64,000 nt of DNA, from the NCBI GenBank assembly GCA_030019475.1, contig JASEER010000002.1, forward strand, positions 43,346 through 107,345, given 5' to 3'. The first letter of the stretch is position 1, and each line of letters begins with the position of its first letter. This DNA is from Thermoanaerobacterales bacterium (GTDB lineage: Bacteria > Bacillota > Desulfotomaculia > Desulfotomaculales > JASEER01). A model generated the notes under the pieces. That model saw only the letters and a program-made list of their open reading frames with translations, made no database searches and was not told the DNA's origin. The translations under genes were made by a program, and so were the position numbers. Of this stretch, positions 16,488-25,596 are shown in pieces.

Positions 16488-17416
16488 GCGGAGATTTCTG
16501 GGTGGCGCTCCTGGCCACCGCCGTGACGGCGGGGACGCCGCTCCTCTACGCCGCCCTGGGCGAGGTCCTGGCCGAGCGGGCCGGGGTGCTCAACCTGGGC
16601 GTCGAGGGGATGATGCTGGTGGGGGCGGTGGCGGGTTTCGCCGTGGCCCTGTATTCCGGCAACCCCTGGGCCGGGGTGCTGACCGCCACCCTCGCCGGGG
16701 GGGCCCTGGCGTTCATCCATGCCTGCCTGACCGTTACCCTGCGGGCCAACCAGGTCGTCAGCGGCCTGGCGTTAACCCTTTTCGGGACCGGGCTGTCCGG
16801 CTACCTGGGAAAACCGCTGGTCGGCCTACCTTTGCCGGAGGCCTTTAAGCCGGTCGCCCTGCCCGGGCTGTCCGAGATCCCGTTTTTGGGGCCCATCCTG
16901 TTCCGCCAGGACCCCCTGGTCCTGTTAAGCTACCTCCTGGCACCTCTGCTCTGGTTCCTGGTCTTTCGCACCCGCGCGGGGCTCCACCTGCGCGCCGTGG
17001 GTGAAAACCCGGCGGCCGCCGACTCCCTGGGGGTTAACGTCTTCGCCACCCGTTACCTCTATGTCGTCCTCGGCGGGATGCTGGCCGGCGTCGGGGGGGC
17101 TTACATCTCCCTGGCCTACGTCCCGACCTGGATGGAAAACATGACCGCCGGCCGGGGCTGGATCGCTCTGGCCCTGGTCATCTTCGCCACCTGGAACCCA
17201 TTGTACGCCCTGGCCGGCTCCTACTTCTTCGGCGGTATCGACGCCCTGGGGTTCCGCCTGCAGGCACTCAACGTCAGCGTGGCACCCTACTTCCTCAAAA
17301 TGTTGCCGTACCTCTTCACCGTGGGGGTCCTGGTCCTTGTGACCCGCAAGAGGTTCCTGATCCGCATCGGCGCCCCGCGGGCCCTCGGGCTGCCCTACGA
17401 CCGCGAAGAACGCTGA
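16484..17416 (+). CDS. Nucleoside ABC transporter permease (YufQ-like)
   Basis: A 310-residue second permease with GVLNLGVEGMMLVGA at the start, VVSGLALTLFGTGLSGYLGK and VGENPAAADSLGVNV, typical of the YufQ/NupQ partner. The GTG at 16484 overlaps the previous stop (GTGA). Together with the three genes upstream it makes a complete nucleoside importer; the purine-scavenging role is inferred from the family and from the dCMP deaminase gene that follows. Confidence 0.92.
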   Translation: MSGDFWVALLATAVTAGTPLLYAALGEVLAERAGVLNLGVEGMMLVGAVAGFAVALYSGNPWAGVLTATLAGGALAFIHACLTVTLRANQVVSGLALTLFGTGLSGYLGKPLVGLPLPEAFKPVALPGLSEIPFLGPILFRQDPLVLLSYLLAPLLWFLVFRTRAGLHLRAVGENPAAADSLGVNVFATRYLYVVLGGMLAGVGGAYISLAYVPTWMENMTAGRGWIALALVIFATWNPLYALAGSYFFGGIDALGFRLQALNVSVAPYFLKMLPYLFTVGVLVLVTRKRFLIRIGAPRALGLPYDREER

Positions 17417-17479
17417 CTTAAGTAAAGGGTCAGACACCAAACTTAAAACTATGTATACCCCCAAGGAGTGATAGCATCG

Positions 17480-17932
17480 ATGCGCCCGACCTGGGACGAA
17501 GTCTTTATGGACCTGGCCCGCCTGATGGCTCGCCGCTCCACCTGCCTGCGGCGGCAGGTCGGGGCGGTCCTGGTGCGCGACCACCGGGCCATCGCTTCGG
17601 GCTATAACGGCCCGCCGTCGGGGCTTCTACACTGCGCGGAGCGAGGAGGCTGCCTGCGCGAGCAGCTCGGGGTCCCGTCCGGCCACCGCCAGGAGATCTG
17701 CCGCGCCCTGCACGCCGAGCAGAACGTCGTCCTGCAGCTCGCTATCACCGGTCTGTCCGGGCGGGACACCACCCTGTATGTCACCCATTTCCCCTGTTTT
17801 ACCTGCGCCAAGATGCTTGTCCAGCTCGGGGTGCGGGAGGTGGTCTACGCCGAGGGCTACCCCGACGATTTCAGCCGGGACATCCTAGAAGAGGCGGGGG
17901 TGGTCTGTCGTCCCTTCGCAAGAACGGAGTAA
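17480..17932 (+). CDS. Deoxycytidylate (dCMP) deaminase, ComEB-like
   Basis: A 150-residue zinc deaminase: ALHAEQNVV (HAE zinc ligand and proton shuttle) and FPCFTCAKMLVQLG (PCxxC zinc ligands). An extra cluster (HCAERGGCLREQLG) is the family insertion seen in dCMP deaminases and ComEB. The product dUMP feeds thymidylate synthesis. AAGGAG (17463-17468) precedes; I choose the ATG at 17480 over the GTG at 17468, which overlaps the ribosome binding site. Confidence 0.9.
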   Translation: MRPTWDEVFMDLARLMARRSTCLRRQVGAVLVRDHRAIASGYNGPPSGLLHCAERGGCLREQLGVPSGHRQEICRALHAEQNVVLQLAITGLSGRDTTLYVTHFPCFTCAKMLVQLGVREVVYAEGYPDDFSRDILEEAGVVCRPFARTE

Positions 17933-17952
17933 ATGATATATAATAATATCAT
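17933..17952. promoter_or_regulatory. Palindromic operator upstream of the ArsR gene
   Basis: ATGATAT, six bases, ATATCAT (17933-17952) is a perfect 7-bp inverted repeat in a strikingly AT-rich patch 30 bases before the ArsR-family start. The AT-rich palindrome and location suit self-repression by an ArsR/SmtB regulator. Confidence 0.6.
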
Positions 17953-17981
17953 CATACATCCCGTAATCGAGGGTAAGGCAG

Positions 17982-18320
17982 GTGAACGAGGCAATGCAAC
18001 GCGGTCTTACCGACTGGCAGGCCCAGATCCTTAAGGGTCTCGGACACCCGACCCGGGTGCGCATCATTGAGACCCTCCGCGGGGGCGAACGCTGTGTCTG
18101 CGAGATTATGGAAGAACTGGCCCTGGAGCAGTCCAATGTGTCACAGCACCTGGCCGTCCTGAAGAAGCTCGATATCCTGGCCTCGCGGAAGGACGGCCTG
18201 AAGATGATGTACCGCGTCCGGCACCCCCAGGTATTCACCATCCTCGACCTTTTGAAGACCATGATTGCCGCCCGCGCCCGGGAAACCCTGGCCGTTCTCA
18301 AAGAGGCAGGGGGAAAATAG
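17982..18320 (+). CDS. ArsR/SmtB family regulator
   Basis: A 112-residue winged-helix protein: LKGLGHPTRVRIIETLRGGERCVCEIMEELALEQSNVSQHLAVLK. The CVC pair next to the recognition helix matches the thiolate metal/metalloid site of ArsR-type repressors, suggesting As(III), Cd(II) or a similar ligand. The GTG start at 17982 follows a weak GAGGGTAAGG site. No resistance gene follows on the same strand, so its targets may be elsewhere or itself. Confidence 0.88.
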   Translation: MNEAMQRGLTDWQAQILKGLGHPTRVRIIETLRGGERCVCEIMEELALEQSNVSQHLAVLKKLDILASRKDGLKMMYRVRHPQVFTILDLLKTMIAARARETLAVLKEAGGK

Positions 18321-18391
18321 GTTTTATACAGGAATATGGATTCCCGTCATCGAAAACTCATGTAATTCCGAGCTTGTGAGGTCGAGGGCTG

Positions 18392-19069
18392 ATGCCGGAC
18401 GGATGCCAGCACGTCGCCGGTGCGATCAAGATCGAGGATGAGCTTTTCCAGGCAAACGGTTACCGCGGGATTGAACAGACCCCGTCCTACAGCGTTCTTC
18501 CGGGCAGCTTGCCCATCCTTCTCTCCGCCCCCCACGCCGTCAAGCACTTCCGCCGGGCGAACGACGAGCCCAAGGAAGAGGACGAGTTCACCGGGGCGAT
18601 CGTGCGCCTGCTGCACGACCTGACGGGCTGCTCCATCATTCATGCCGCCTATGCCGACCAGGACGCCAACTTCTATGATGACTGCCCTTATAAGGAAGGC
18701 TTGCGAAGCCTGGTGATAGAGCGGGGGATCAAGCTGGTCCTCGATATCCACGGCGCCGCCGCCTGGCGATCCTTTGACATCGACATCGGCAGCTGCAAGG
18801 GCGCCGCCCTCCTCGGGCGGGGTGACATCCTGCCGCCTCTCCTGGACGCCTTCCGCCGCCACGAGATCAACGGGGTCTTCGTGGACAGCGTATTTTCCGG
18901 CTGCGGCCAGGCCACCGTCACCCGCTTCGCCAGCGAGGTGCTTTGCGTCCCGGCCCTGCAACTGGAGATCAACAAGCGCTTCCGCGACCCGGAAAACCAC
19001 CCGCAGGAATTCGAGAGTCTGATCGAAGCCCTGGAGGACTACCTAAAGGGTGTTCAATCCCTTTTGTAG
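18392..19069 (+). CDS. N-formylglutamate amidohydrolase-like protein
   Basis: A 225-residue protein with LLSAPHAVKHFRR, EEDEFTGAIVRLL, KLVLDIHGAAAW and ALQLEINKRFRDP. The H, the D-x-H and the E match the metal and catalytic residues of the N-formylglutamate amidohydrolase (FGase) family, which are zinc hydrolases related to carboxypeptidases. The substrate here is not known. The gene ends eight bases before the DNA methylase start, but its GC content is like the rest of the chromosome. Confidence 0.72.
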   Translation: MPDGCQHVAGAIKIEDELFQANGYRGIEQTPSYSVLPGSLPILLSAPHAVKHFRRANDEPKEEDEFTGAIVRLLHDLTGCSIIHAAYADQDANFYDDCPYKEGLRSLVIERGIKLVLDIHGAAAWRSFDIDIGSCKGAALLGRGDILPPLLDAFRRHEINGVFVDSVFSGCGQATVTRFASEVLCVPALQLEINKRFRDPENHPQEFESLIEALEDYLKGVQSLL

Positions 19070-19077
19070 AACTGCTA

Positions 19078-21288
19078 ATGATTGAACGGAACTTTGATAT
19101 CCCCTTCGTAGCCGCTATGGCTCTTCGGGAAAAACAGATTCAGCAGAATTACCGCCCGGTTATCGCCGTCCACAAGTGGTTCGCCCGGCGACCGGGCACA
19201 CTTTTCCGCGCGCTTCTCCTGGCTGAATTCACCCAGGGACCATTAAGGGAAACCTACTTTCAACCCCACCGCCTTGAGGGAATCAGGGTGGCAGATCCTT
19301 TTATGGGCGGAGGCACCCCTCTCATTGAGGCTAACCGCATCGGCTGCGGTATCATCGGCTACGACATTAACCCAATGGCCTATTGGATTGTCCGTCAGGA
19401 AATCGAACGCCTGGATCTTGACGCCTACCGCTTGGCGGCGGCGCAACTTCGCCAGGAGCTTGAAAAACAGGTTGGAAGGTTCTATCGGACCCGTTGTCTC
19501 GAATGCGGTTCTCCCGAGGCGTATGTCAAGTACTTTATCTGGGTCAAGACCCAACACTGTGTAAAATGCGGCCGGGAATTTGAACTTTTTCCCGGATACC
19601 TGCTGGCTGAAAACAGGCGGCATCCCCTCAATGTAATCATTTGCAGGAACTGTGGGGAGTTAAACGAAGTGCCGGACCGCAAGGCTCCCGGTGACTGTCG
19701 TGTCTGCACGCAACCGTTGCAAGTTAGCGGCCCCGCACGCCACAACCGTTGTACCTGTCCACATTGCGGTCACATCAACTCATATCCTAACCCGGCGGCC
19801 GGTCCGCCCACCCACCGTATGGTAGCCATTGAATATCATTGTCCGTCCTGCAAACCCCACCATCGAGGGCGATTCTTTAAAAAACCTGACGGGGATGATT
19901 TATCCCGGTACGCTGAAGTAGAAGCTATGTGGACACAAACCACCCCGTTGTACACGCCGGACGAAGAAATCCCGGCGGGTGATGAAACGGACCGCCTCCA
20001 CCGGTGGGGTTACCGGCGGTACCGGGAGATGTTTAACGGGCGTCAGTTATTGGGTTTGGAATTGAGTTGCCGGTTAATCGCCAAGGTACACGATGAGCGG
20101 GTTAGAAATGCCCTGGCGACTAACCTATCCGACCTGTTGCGCTACCAGAACATGCTCTGCCGCTACGATACTATGGCCCTGAAGTCCTTGGACATTTTCT
20201 CAGTCCACGGCTTTCCAGTGGGTTTGATCCCGTGTGAATCCAATCTGCTGGGTATCCCCAACGGGTTACCGGGCACCAATGTGGGCAGCGGAGGATGGTC
20301 AAACATCGTAGACAAGTATGCCCGGGCCAAGGCTTATTGCGAAAATCCCTACGAAATCCGCTACCAAAACGGGCGAAAGATACTGGATAAAATTCCCGGG
20401 GAATGGATCGGCGATTACCGGGATTCAACCATCCCCGCGGAAAGGCGGGAAGTCAGGCTACATTGCGGGAGTTCAACCCTTGCTGAGATTCCTCCCGCAT
20501 CTCTTGATGCTGTAGTTACGGACCCTCCGTATTTTGCTAATGTGCAGTACGCGGAGTTGATGGACTTTTGCTATGTTTGGTTACGTCGCCTGGCGATAGA
20601 CGTCGGAGACGCTTTCCGGAGGATGTCAACGCGTGATCCTAACGAACTAACCGGGAATGCGACCCTGGGGCGGGACTTAAACCATTTCACGGAGGGAATG
20701 AGCACCGTTTTCCGCCGCATGGCACAAGCCCTGAAGCCCGGTGCGCCCTTAGTGTTTACTTATCACCATAACGCAATAGATGCCTATTACCCTATTGCCG
20801 TCGCCATTCTGGACGCAGGCCTGACCTGCTCTGCTTGCCTCCCCTGCCCGGCCGAAATGGGCGCCTCGATACATATCAACGGGACAGCGTCTTCTATCGT
20901 CGATACGGTCTTTATCTGTCGGTCGACCGGTTCCGTTCCCCGGCGGACGATTGTCACCAAGCCGGAGGATCTGGCCCGGTTGGTTCTTGCAGATCTTGAG
21001 CAGCTACAGGCTGGTGACGTCAAGCCTACTCACGGCGACATCCGTTGTATCACGTACGGCCACTTGGTTCGATTGGCGATCTGGCACTTGCGTGCCTTGT
21101 GGCAAAAAGATGGCACGACACCGGAGAAGTTAACCTTAATTGCAAAGGCCATTGCCGATCTCGGCGGGCCTGGCGGTGTACAGAGCTATCTCTCGGATGC
21201 CTTATCCTCACTTCCGCGAAACCGTCGTGCAACCGCTCACGAAGCGACAACCATTTACGAGGTCGATACCGATGAAATACCCTTTTGA
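19078..21288 (+). CDS. DUF1156-type DNA methyltransferase with zinc ribbons
   Basis: A 736-residue amino-methyltransferase. The N-terminus (KQIQQNYRPVIAVHKWFARRPG) is the DUF1156 signature. The SAM site is VADPFMGGGTPLIEANRIG, and the catalytic motif is VTDPPYFANVQY (DPPY class), placed after a long insert with four CxxC pairs (CLECG/CVKCG, CRNCG/CRVC, CPHCG/CPSC), presumably zinc ribbons. The base composition is lower in GC than the flanks. It overlaps the nuclease gene by 17 bases. The pair looks like a restriction-modification or related defence unit; the recognised sequence cannot be predicted. Confidence 0.85.
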   Translation: MIERNFDIPFVAAMALREKQIQQNYRPVIAVHKWFARRPGTLFRALLLAEFTQGPLRETYFQPHRLEGIRVADPFMGGGTPLIEANRIGCGIIGYDINPMAYWIVRQEIERLDLDAYRLAAAQLRQELEKQVGRFYRTRCLECGSPEAYVKYFIWVKTQHCVKCGREFELFPGYLLAENRRHPLNVIICRNCGELNEVPDRKAPGDCRVCTQPLQVSGPARHNRCTCPHCGHINSYPNPAAGPPTHRMVAIEYHCPSCKPHHRGRFFKKPDGDDLSRYAEVEAMWTQTTPLYTPDEEIPAGDETDRLHRWGYRRYREMFNGRQLLGLELSCRLIAKVHDERVRNALATNLSDLLRYQNMLCRYDTMALKSLDIFSVHGFPVGLIPCESNLLGIPNGLPGTNVGSGGWSNIVDKYARAKAYCENPYEIRYQNGRKILDKIPGEWIGDYRDSTIPAERREVRLHCGSSTLAEIPPASLDAVVTDPPYFANVQYAELMDFCYVWLRRLAIDVGDAFRRMSTRDPNELTGNATLGRDLNHFTEGMSTVFRRMAQALKPGAPLVFTYHHNAIDAYYPIAVAILDAGLTCSACLPCPAEMGASIHINGTASSIVDTVFICRSTGSVPRRTIVTKPEDLARLVLADLEQLQAGDVKPTHGDIRCITYGHLVRLAIWHLRALWQKDGTTPEKLTLIAKAIADLGGPGGVQSYLSDALSSLPRNRRATAHEATTIYEVDTDEIPF

Positions 21289-22303
21289 GGTTTCCCCTCA
21301 AGAACTTAAAGATAACCTGGATACCTTTGTGTCAGTGGTCTTTTCTACCCTTGAGTCCGAGTTTCTGGTGCTTCCACGGGGTGTCGGATTCATCGACTAT
21401 CCCGTGTTCGAAGAGGCATATGAGAAGCTCAAACGTGTTACGTCCGGATTTCGTGTATTGACCGCTGAGAGAGTGTTCAGTGCCGTTCTGGAGAAACCTG
21501 TTGCTCTCATTGTCTTAAGGGCCATCATTGGTATCACTCCTTCTGAGTGGGCTTACCTTACTACACAGCGGACGAATGTTGCAGTTTCCCAAAGTTCCGC
21601 CCGGGCTCTAGATCGGGCGGTGCGTATGGATCCCAAAAACCCGATCCGAGGTAAGAATAGATTACGGTGGGCCAGAGCCATGGTTGACGCTGCCTGTGCC
21701 CTGCTTAGTTCTAAAATCCCTACGGTTGGGCCTAACCACATTCACCGCCTGGAAAAGGTGGATACCAAAAATGGACCGGAGGGGATTCGGGCGGCGGCAG
21801 AGTTGGGCGTTCCCTACGCAATGTTATTGTACGAACGTTTTCTTGGGCGACCGTTTGCCGGACATCGTGACTCGGTATCGGAATTGATCGGCGATGGGCT
21901 GGAAACGGTAATTGAAAATCTTTTGTCGAAAGCGGGTGTCAGCTACCGTAAAACAAAAAGGGCGGAACGCATAGAGGGTTTCGACCAGGCACCGGATTTC
22001 ATTGTACCCAGCGAATTCAACCCCCGGGTTGTCATTGAGGCCAAGATTTGCGAGGACGATGGTACAGCCCGAGACAAGGTTACGCGCATCCAACACCTGG
22101 CGGAACTCAGCCTTAAGGGGCGGCCAGCCGGTTCGCCCCGGTTCGAAGTCGTAGCGTGTATTGGTGGACGGGGGTTTGGGGTACGGCGCGAGGACATGAG
22201 GAAGCTCCTGTTAGCAACGCACGGAAAAGTCTTCACCCTCGAAACACTTGACCGCCTGGTCGATTATACCGGGCTGAAGGAATTCAGGACCAGGGAACCC
22301 TAG
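21272..22303 (+). CDS. Putative restriction endonuclease, PD-(D/E)xK-like
   Basis: A 343-residue protein of unassigned family. The C-terminal half has a long helix (DSVSELIGDGLETVIENLL), then APDFIVPSEFNPRVVIEAKI, which fits the D-x(n)-E-x-K core of a PD-(D/E)xK nuclease (D in PDF, E-A-K). The N-terminal 200 residues are helical and probably recognise DNA. It overlaps the end of the methylase gene and is lower in GC, in keeping with horizontal transfer as a two-gene unit. Confidence 0.7.
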   Translation: MKYPFEVSPQELKDNLDTFVSVVFSTLESEFLVLPRGVGFIDYPVFEEAYEKLKRVTSGFRVLTAERVFSAVLEKPVALIVLRAIIGITPSEWAYLTTQRTNVAVSQSSARALDRAVRMDPKNPIRGKNRLRWARAMVDAACALLSSKIPTVGPNHIHRLEKVDTKNGPEGIRAAAELGVPYAMLLYERFLGRPFAGHRDSVSELIGDGLETVIENLLSKAGVSYRKTKRAERIEGFDQAPDFIVPSEFNPRVVIEAKICEDDGTARDKVTRIQHLAELSLKGRPAGSPRFEVVACIGGRGFGVRREDMRKLLLATHGKVFTLETLDRLVDYTGLKEFRTREP

Positions 22304-22341
22304 ATTTTTTATGGTTGATGACAACGTCGGCCGCCGGGTTT

Positions 22342-22953
22342 CTATCCTGTCTTGCTGTTTTTCAGGTACTGCCGCCACAGTACCCAGGCCAGCAACAGAA
22401 GACCGCCGGCCAGAAGCAGTTCGTCCGCGTATCGCGCCAGAAACTCCTCCGCTTGTTCCCCCGCCAGCATGATGACCAGGGCTTCGGCGATAAAGCGCGT
22501 TCCCCGGCCGAAGAGGGAACCCAGGATCACCGGGCGGGCGGCGACTCCGAAGACGCCGGAGGCAATGGTGAAGAACTTGTAGGGAGCCGGCGTGAGGGCG
22601 GCAAGGCCGACGGCCCACCCGCCGTAGCGCTGGAACCAGTTTTCCAACAGCTGGGCTTTACGGCCCGACGCCAGCCGCTCCAGCAAGGGCCGGCCGGCCT
22701 TCAAACCTATCCAGCGCCCGAAAAGCCCCCCGGCGGTTGACGACAGCGTGGCCGCCAAAGCGTAAAAGAGGGCGAGGGTGGGGTTGATGAGGGCCATCGG
22801 TATGAAGAGAACCTCCGGGAACACGGGTAAAAAGGACGCCTCGGCGAAGGTCAGGGCAATCAAGCCCCACAGGCCGTAAGCCGCAAGGAAATCGGTGATA
22901 TCCTGAACCAAGCCCGCGGACAGGAACTCCGTACCAAACACCCGCCTTGACAT
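22342..22953 (-). CDS. DedA/VTT-domain membrane protein (YqaA-like)
   Basis: A protein of about 203 residues with five or six hydrophobic segments: LIALTFAEASFLPVFPEVLFI, STAGGLFGRWIGL and LTPAPYKFFTIASGV. The F-P-E and G-x-x-x-G re-entrant loop pattern is that of the SNARE-associated/VTT superfamily, whose members move or scramble lipids. The start is uncertain: the ATG at 22953 is used, but upstream GTG/ATG codons in frame up to 23022 are possible. Confidence 0.8.
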   Translation of the reverse strand: MSRRVFGTEFLSAGLVQDITDFLAAYGLWGLIALTFAEASFLPVFPEVLFIPMALINPTLALFYALAATLSSTAGGLFGRWIGLKAGRPLLERLASGRKAQLLENWFQRYGGWAVGLAALTPAPYKFFTIASGVFGVAARPVILGSLFGRGTRFIAEALVIMLAGEQAEEFLARYADELLLAGGLLLLAWVLWRQYLKNSKTG

Positions 22954-23240
22954 CTTGGGAGCCGAGTACGTTTTTACTACTATATACCCTTTCTGGCGAA
23001 AAGCCCGGTAACCTCTCTGCATCCAGAATTATCTCGGCCACCGTTGCGGCGCCCGTCAGGAGGAAAAACCTGGTCGGCAGAGAAATGGACCTTAGGGAAC
23101 CCTCCCTACCCGCAATGCGGCAGGCCGATGACGGCCGGAGGAAGGGCGATCCTTTGGGATTGAAGAGGATACTTGTCCTTTATCCTTAAGTGGAGATTTA
23201 ATTGCCGGGGAACAATAGCGATCACAGAGGAGGTTCGGGC

Positions 23241-24233
23241 ATGCCAAACCTGTTCAGCGCATTGGAAACGCCCAAGCTGAGCTTAAAGAACCGCATCGTT
23301 ATGCCGCCGATGGCCAACAACCTTTGTGCGGAAAACGGGGCCGTCAACGACATCCTGATCGCCCACTACCAACGGCGGGCGGAGGCCGAAGTGGCCCTGC
23401 TGATCGTGGAGCACAGCTATGTGCTTCCTTCGGGGCGCGCCGGCAGAAAACAACTGGGCATTCATGATGATGCGCTGGTCGCGGGGCTAAGGAGACTGGT
23501 CGACGAGGTGCACCGGCGGGGGGCAAAGATCGGCATCCAGATTACCCACGCCGGCAGCAATACCAGCAGCGAGGTGCTCGGCCATCAGCCGCTGGCCCCA
23601 TCACCGGTGCCTCACCCGAGCAAGCGGTATAACGAGGTACCGAAGGAACTTTCCAAGGATGAGCTGGGTACGATAAGGGAGTCCTTCGCCGCCGCCGCCC
23701 GGCGCGCCAAGGAGGCCGGCTTTGACATGGTGGAGATCCACGGGGCCCACGGGTACCTGCTCAACCAGTTCTTCTCTCCCTTGACCAACCGGCGCGACGA
23801 CGAATACGGAGGCTCGTTTGAGAACCGGCTGCGCTTTCCGCGGGAAGTGGTCGCGGCGGTGCGGCAGGCTGTGGGGGAGACTTTCTGTATCTTTTACCGC
23901 TTCGGCGCGGATGATCAGATGGCGGGCGGCATAACGACCGATGACGCCCGCAGGGCCGCTCCCCTGCTGGTCGAAGCGGGGGTGGATGTCCTGGACCTCT
24001 CGGGGGGCATGTGCGGCGCATCGTCGAAGACGGGTACCGGCTTTTTCAACTATTTGGCCGAGGCCGTCAAGCCGGTGGTTAATGTCCCGGTGATGGTCAC
24101 CGGTGGGTTGGGCGACCCGCGGCAGGCCAACCGTGTCATTGAAGAAGGTATCGCCGACCTGGTGGGCATCGGGCGCGCCCTGCTGGCGGACCCGGAGTGG
24201 GCCCTGAAGGCGAAAACGGTTGTCAACGGGTAG
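23241..24233 (+). CDS. NADH:flavin oxidoreductase (old yellow enzyme family)
   Basis: A 330-residue TIM-barrel FMN enzyme: LKNRIVMPPMANN, QITHAGS, MVEIHGAHGYLLNQFFSPLTNRR and MVTGGLGDPRQAN with the final phosphate-binding VGIGRALLADP. The HGAH substrate-binding motif and the arginine in SPLTNRR are intact. It lacks the C-terminal 4Fe-4S and NADH domains of the 2,4-dienoyl-CoA reductase type, so it is a short YqjM-like reductase. The ATG at 23241 follows AGAGGAGG. Confidence 0.92.
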   Translation: MPNLFSALETPKLSLKNRIVMPPMANNLCAENGAVNDILIAHYQRRAEAEVALLIVEHSYVLPSGRAGRKQLGIHDDALVAGLRRLVDEVHRRGAKIGIQITHAGSNTSSEVLGHQPLAPSPVPHPSKRYNEVPKELSKDELGTIRESFAAAARRAKEAGFDMVEIHGAHGYLLNQFFSPLTNRRDDEYGGSFENRLRFPREVVAAVRQAVGETFCIFYRFGADDQMAGGITTDDARRAAPLLVEAGVDVLDLSGGMCGASSKTGTGFFNYLAEAVKPVVNVPVMVTGGLGDPRQANRVIEEGIADLVGIGRALLADPEWALKAKTVVNG

Positions 24234-24267
24234 CGCCATCCGTCCCGGGTGCCACCGCAGATCACAG

Positions 24268-24288
24268 GGGGCCGCCTTTGGCGGCCCC
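24268..24288 (+). terminator. Rho-independent terminator
   Basis: GGGGCCGCC and GGCGGCCCC form a 9-bp stem with a TTT loop, followed by TTTAA, 35 bases after the old yellow enzyme stop and just before the convergent ATPase gene. Confidence 0.75.
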
Positions 24289-24306
24289 TTTAACCTGATA
24301 TTCTTT

Positions 24307-25452
24307 CTACCGCGCGCTCACGCGCGGCAGGTGGTTCACCTTCGTCTCCTCGGCCCATTTCAGGATGCGGCGCAGGGTCTCTGCACGCCGGGCTTCGATG
24401 GCCTTGAAGTCCATCGCCGGCACGTAAAAGCCCTCCATATAGTCGTGGGTCAGCTTGGCCTGGCGGATGTAGTCGATGCCGCGCGCCAGGGCGGCACGGA
24501 AGCGGCTTCCGGCGTCCATCAGGGCCGCGATATAGATCTCCAGGGCCTGACGGTCCACCCAGCGGTCGAAGTCGATTTCGGTTACCGCCGGGCCGTTCCC
24601 CGGCGGTTTGAAGTCCACCTCTTCGGTCTGCTTCAGGAAGGCGGCGCGGACCTCCGGGACCACCAGCAGCTCGATCTCCTCCGGGATGAAGGCGCAGTGA
24701 TAGACCTCGGTGTCCAGCCCCCGCCCTTGGGCGTATTGGGCCAAGCGGGCGAGAGCCGTTGCCCGGCCGCTGCCGGGTGAGCCCTTGAACAGGAAGAGCC
24801 GCCCGTTTTCGGGCAGCAGGGTCTCGATGTGGTGGACCACCCCCTCGGGGGAGATGGCCGTCGCGAAGAGGTGCCGGACCGTCGGGAAACGCTCGTATTG
24901 TGCCGGGGCGGCGTCTAAGACCTCGCGTTCCAGCTTGGCGACGGCCCGGTTGACCTTGGCGAAAGCGGTGCATTCGGAGATGTAGCTCTCCATCTCGTCG
25001 CGGATGACCTTGGCTTCGGCGAGCTGGCTGTAGGCCGTGCGGAAAAGGCGCGCCACCCGCCGGTTGGCGGCCAGGATATGTTCCTTGTCGGCTCTCAGCT
25101 TCCCTTCGTCCCAGTAGTCCCCAAGATGGATGATCTCGTCCACCGCTCCGGGGTTCTTCGGGTCGACGATGTGCGGGGCGGTGCCGTCGATGAGCGCGAC
25201 GCCGATGGCCGGGATAACCACTCCGTCCAGGGAGCCGTTATCGGATGAGCAGCAGTGATGCTCGATGTCGTACCCGCGCTGGAGCATTTCCTCGCCGATC
25301 CAGTGCATGAAGGTCGACTTGCCCACGCCCGGCCCGCCCTTGATGACCAGGATGCGGGTGGCGTCGGGGGTGATGATGTGGTCGTAATACGAGTAGAAAC
25401 CCTTGCAGGTGTTGCCGCCCGGGAAAACTTTCTTTAACCCGCCTCTCGGCAT
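24307..25452 (-). CDS. PRK06851-type protein with two P-loop ATPase domains
   Basis: A 381-residue protein of unknown function with two similar ATPase halves: Walker A GGPGVGKST near residue 43 and a second degenerate P-loop GSPGSGRAT near residue 226. It matches the PRK06851-type conserved proteins of Firmicutes. The CCSSDNGSLDGVV stretch after the first P-loop is characteristic, and similar cysteines recur in the second half (YHCAFIPEEIE). The ATG at 25452 is chosen because AAAGGAGGAT lies just before it; a longer frame would translate that site. Confidence 0.85.
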   Translation of the reverse strand: MPRGGLKKVFPGGNTCKGFYSYYDHIITPDATRILVIKGGPGVGKSTFMHWIGEEMLQRGYDIEHHCCSSDNGSLDGVVIPAIGVALIDGTAPHIVDPKNPGAVDEIIHLGDYWDEGKLRADKEHILAANRRVARLFRTAYSQLAEAKVIRDEMESYISECTAFAKVNRAVAKLEREVLDAAPAQYERFPTVRHLFATAISPEGVVHHIETLLPENGRLFLFKGSPGSGRATALARLAQYAQGRGLDTEVYHCAFIPEEIELLVVPEVRAAFLKQTEEVDFKPPGNGPAVTEIDFDRWVDRQALEIYIAALMDAGSRFRAALARGIDYIRQAKLTHDYMEGFYVPAMDFKAIEARRAETLRRILKWAEETKVNHLPRVSAR

Positions 25453-25596
25453 TGCATAATCCTCCTTTACGGTGTCCGCCGTTCGTATCTTTATCTCCAT
25501 CCGGGTAGTAGTAGGTACTTAATTCCTATGAGGAACGTTGCCGAACCTTTCACCGGAAAGGAAGATAGGGTCATGGATGATACTTCCTTGGGCGAC

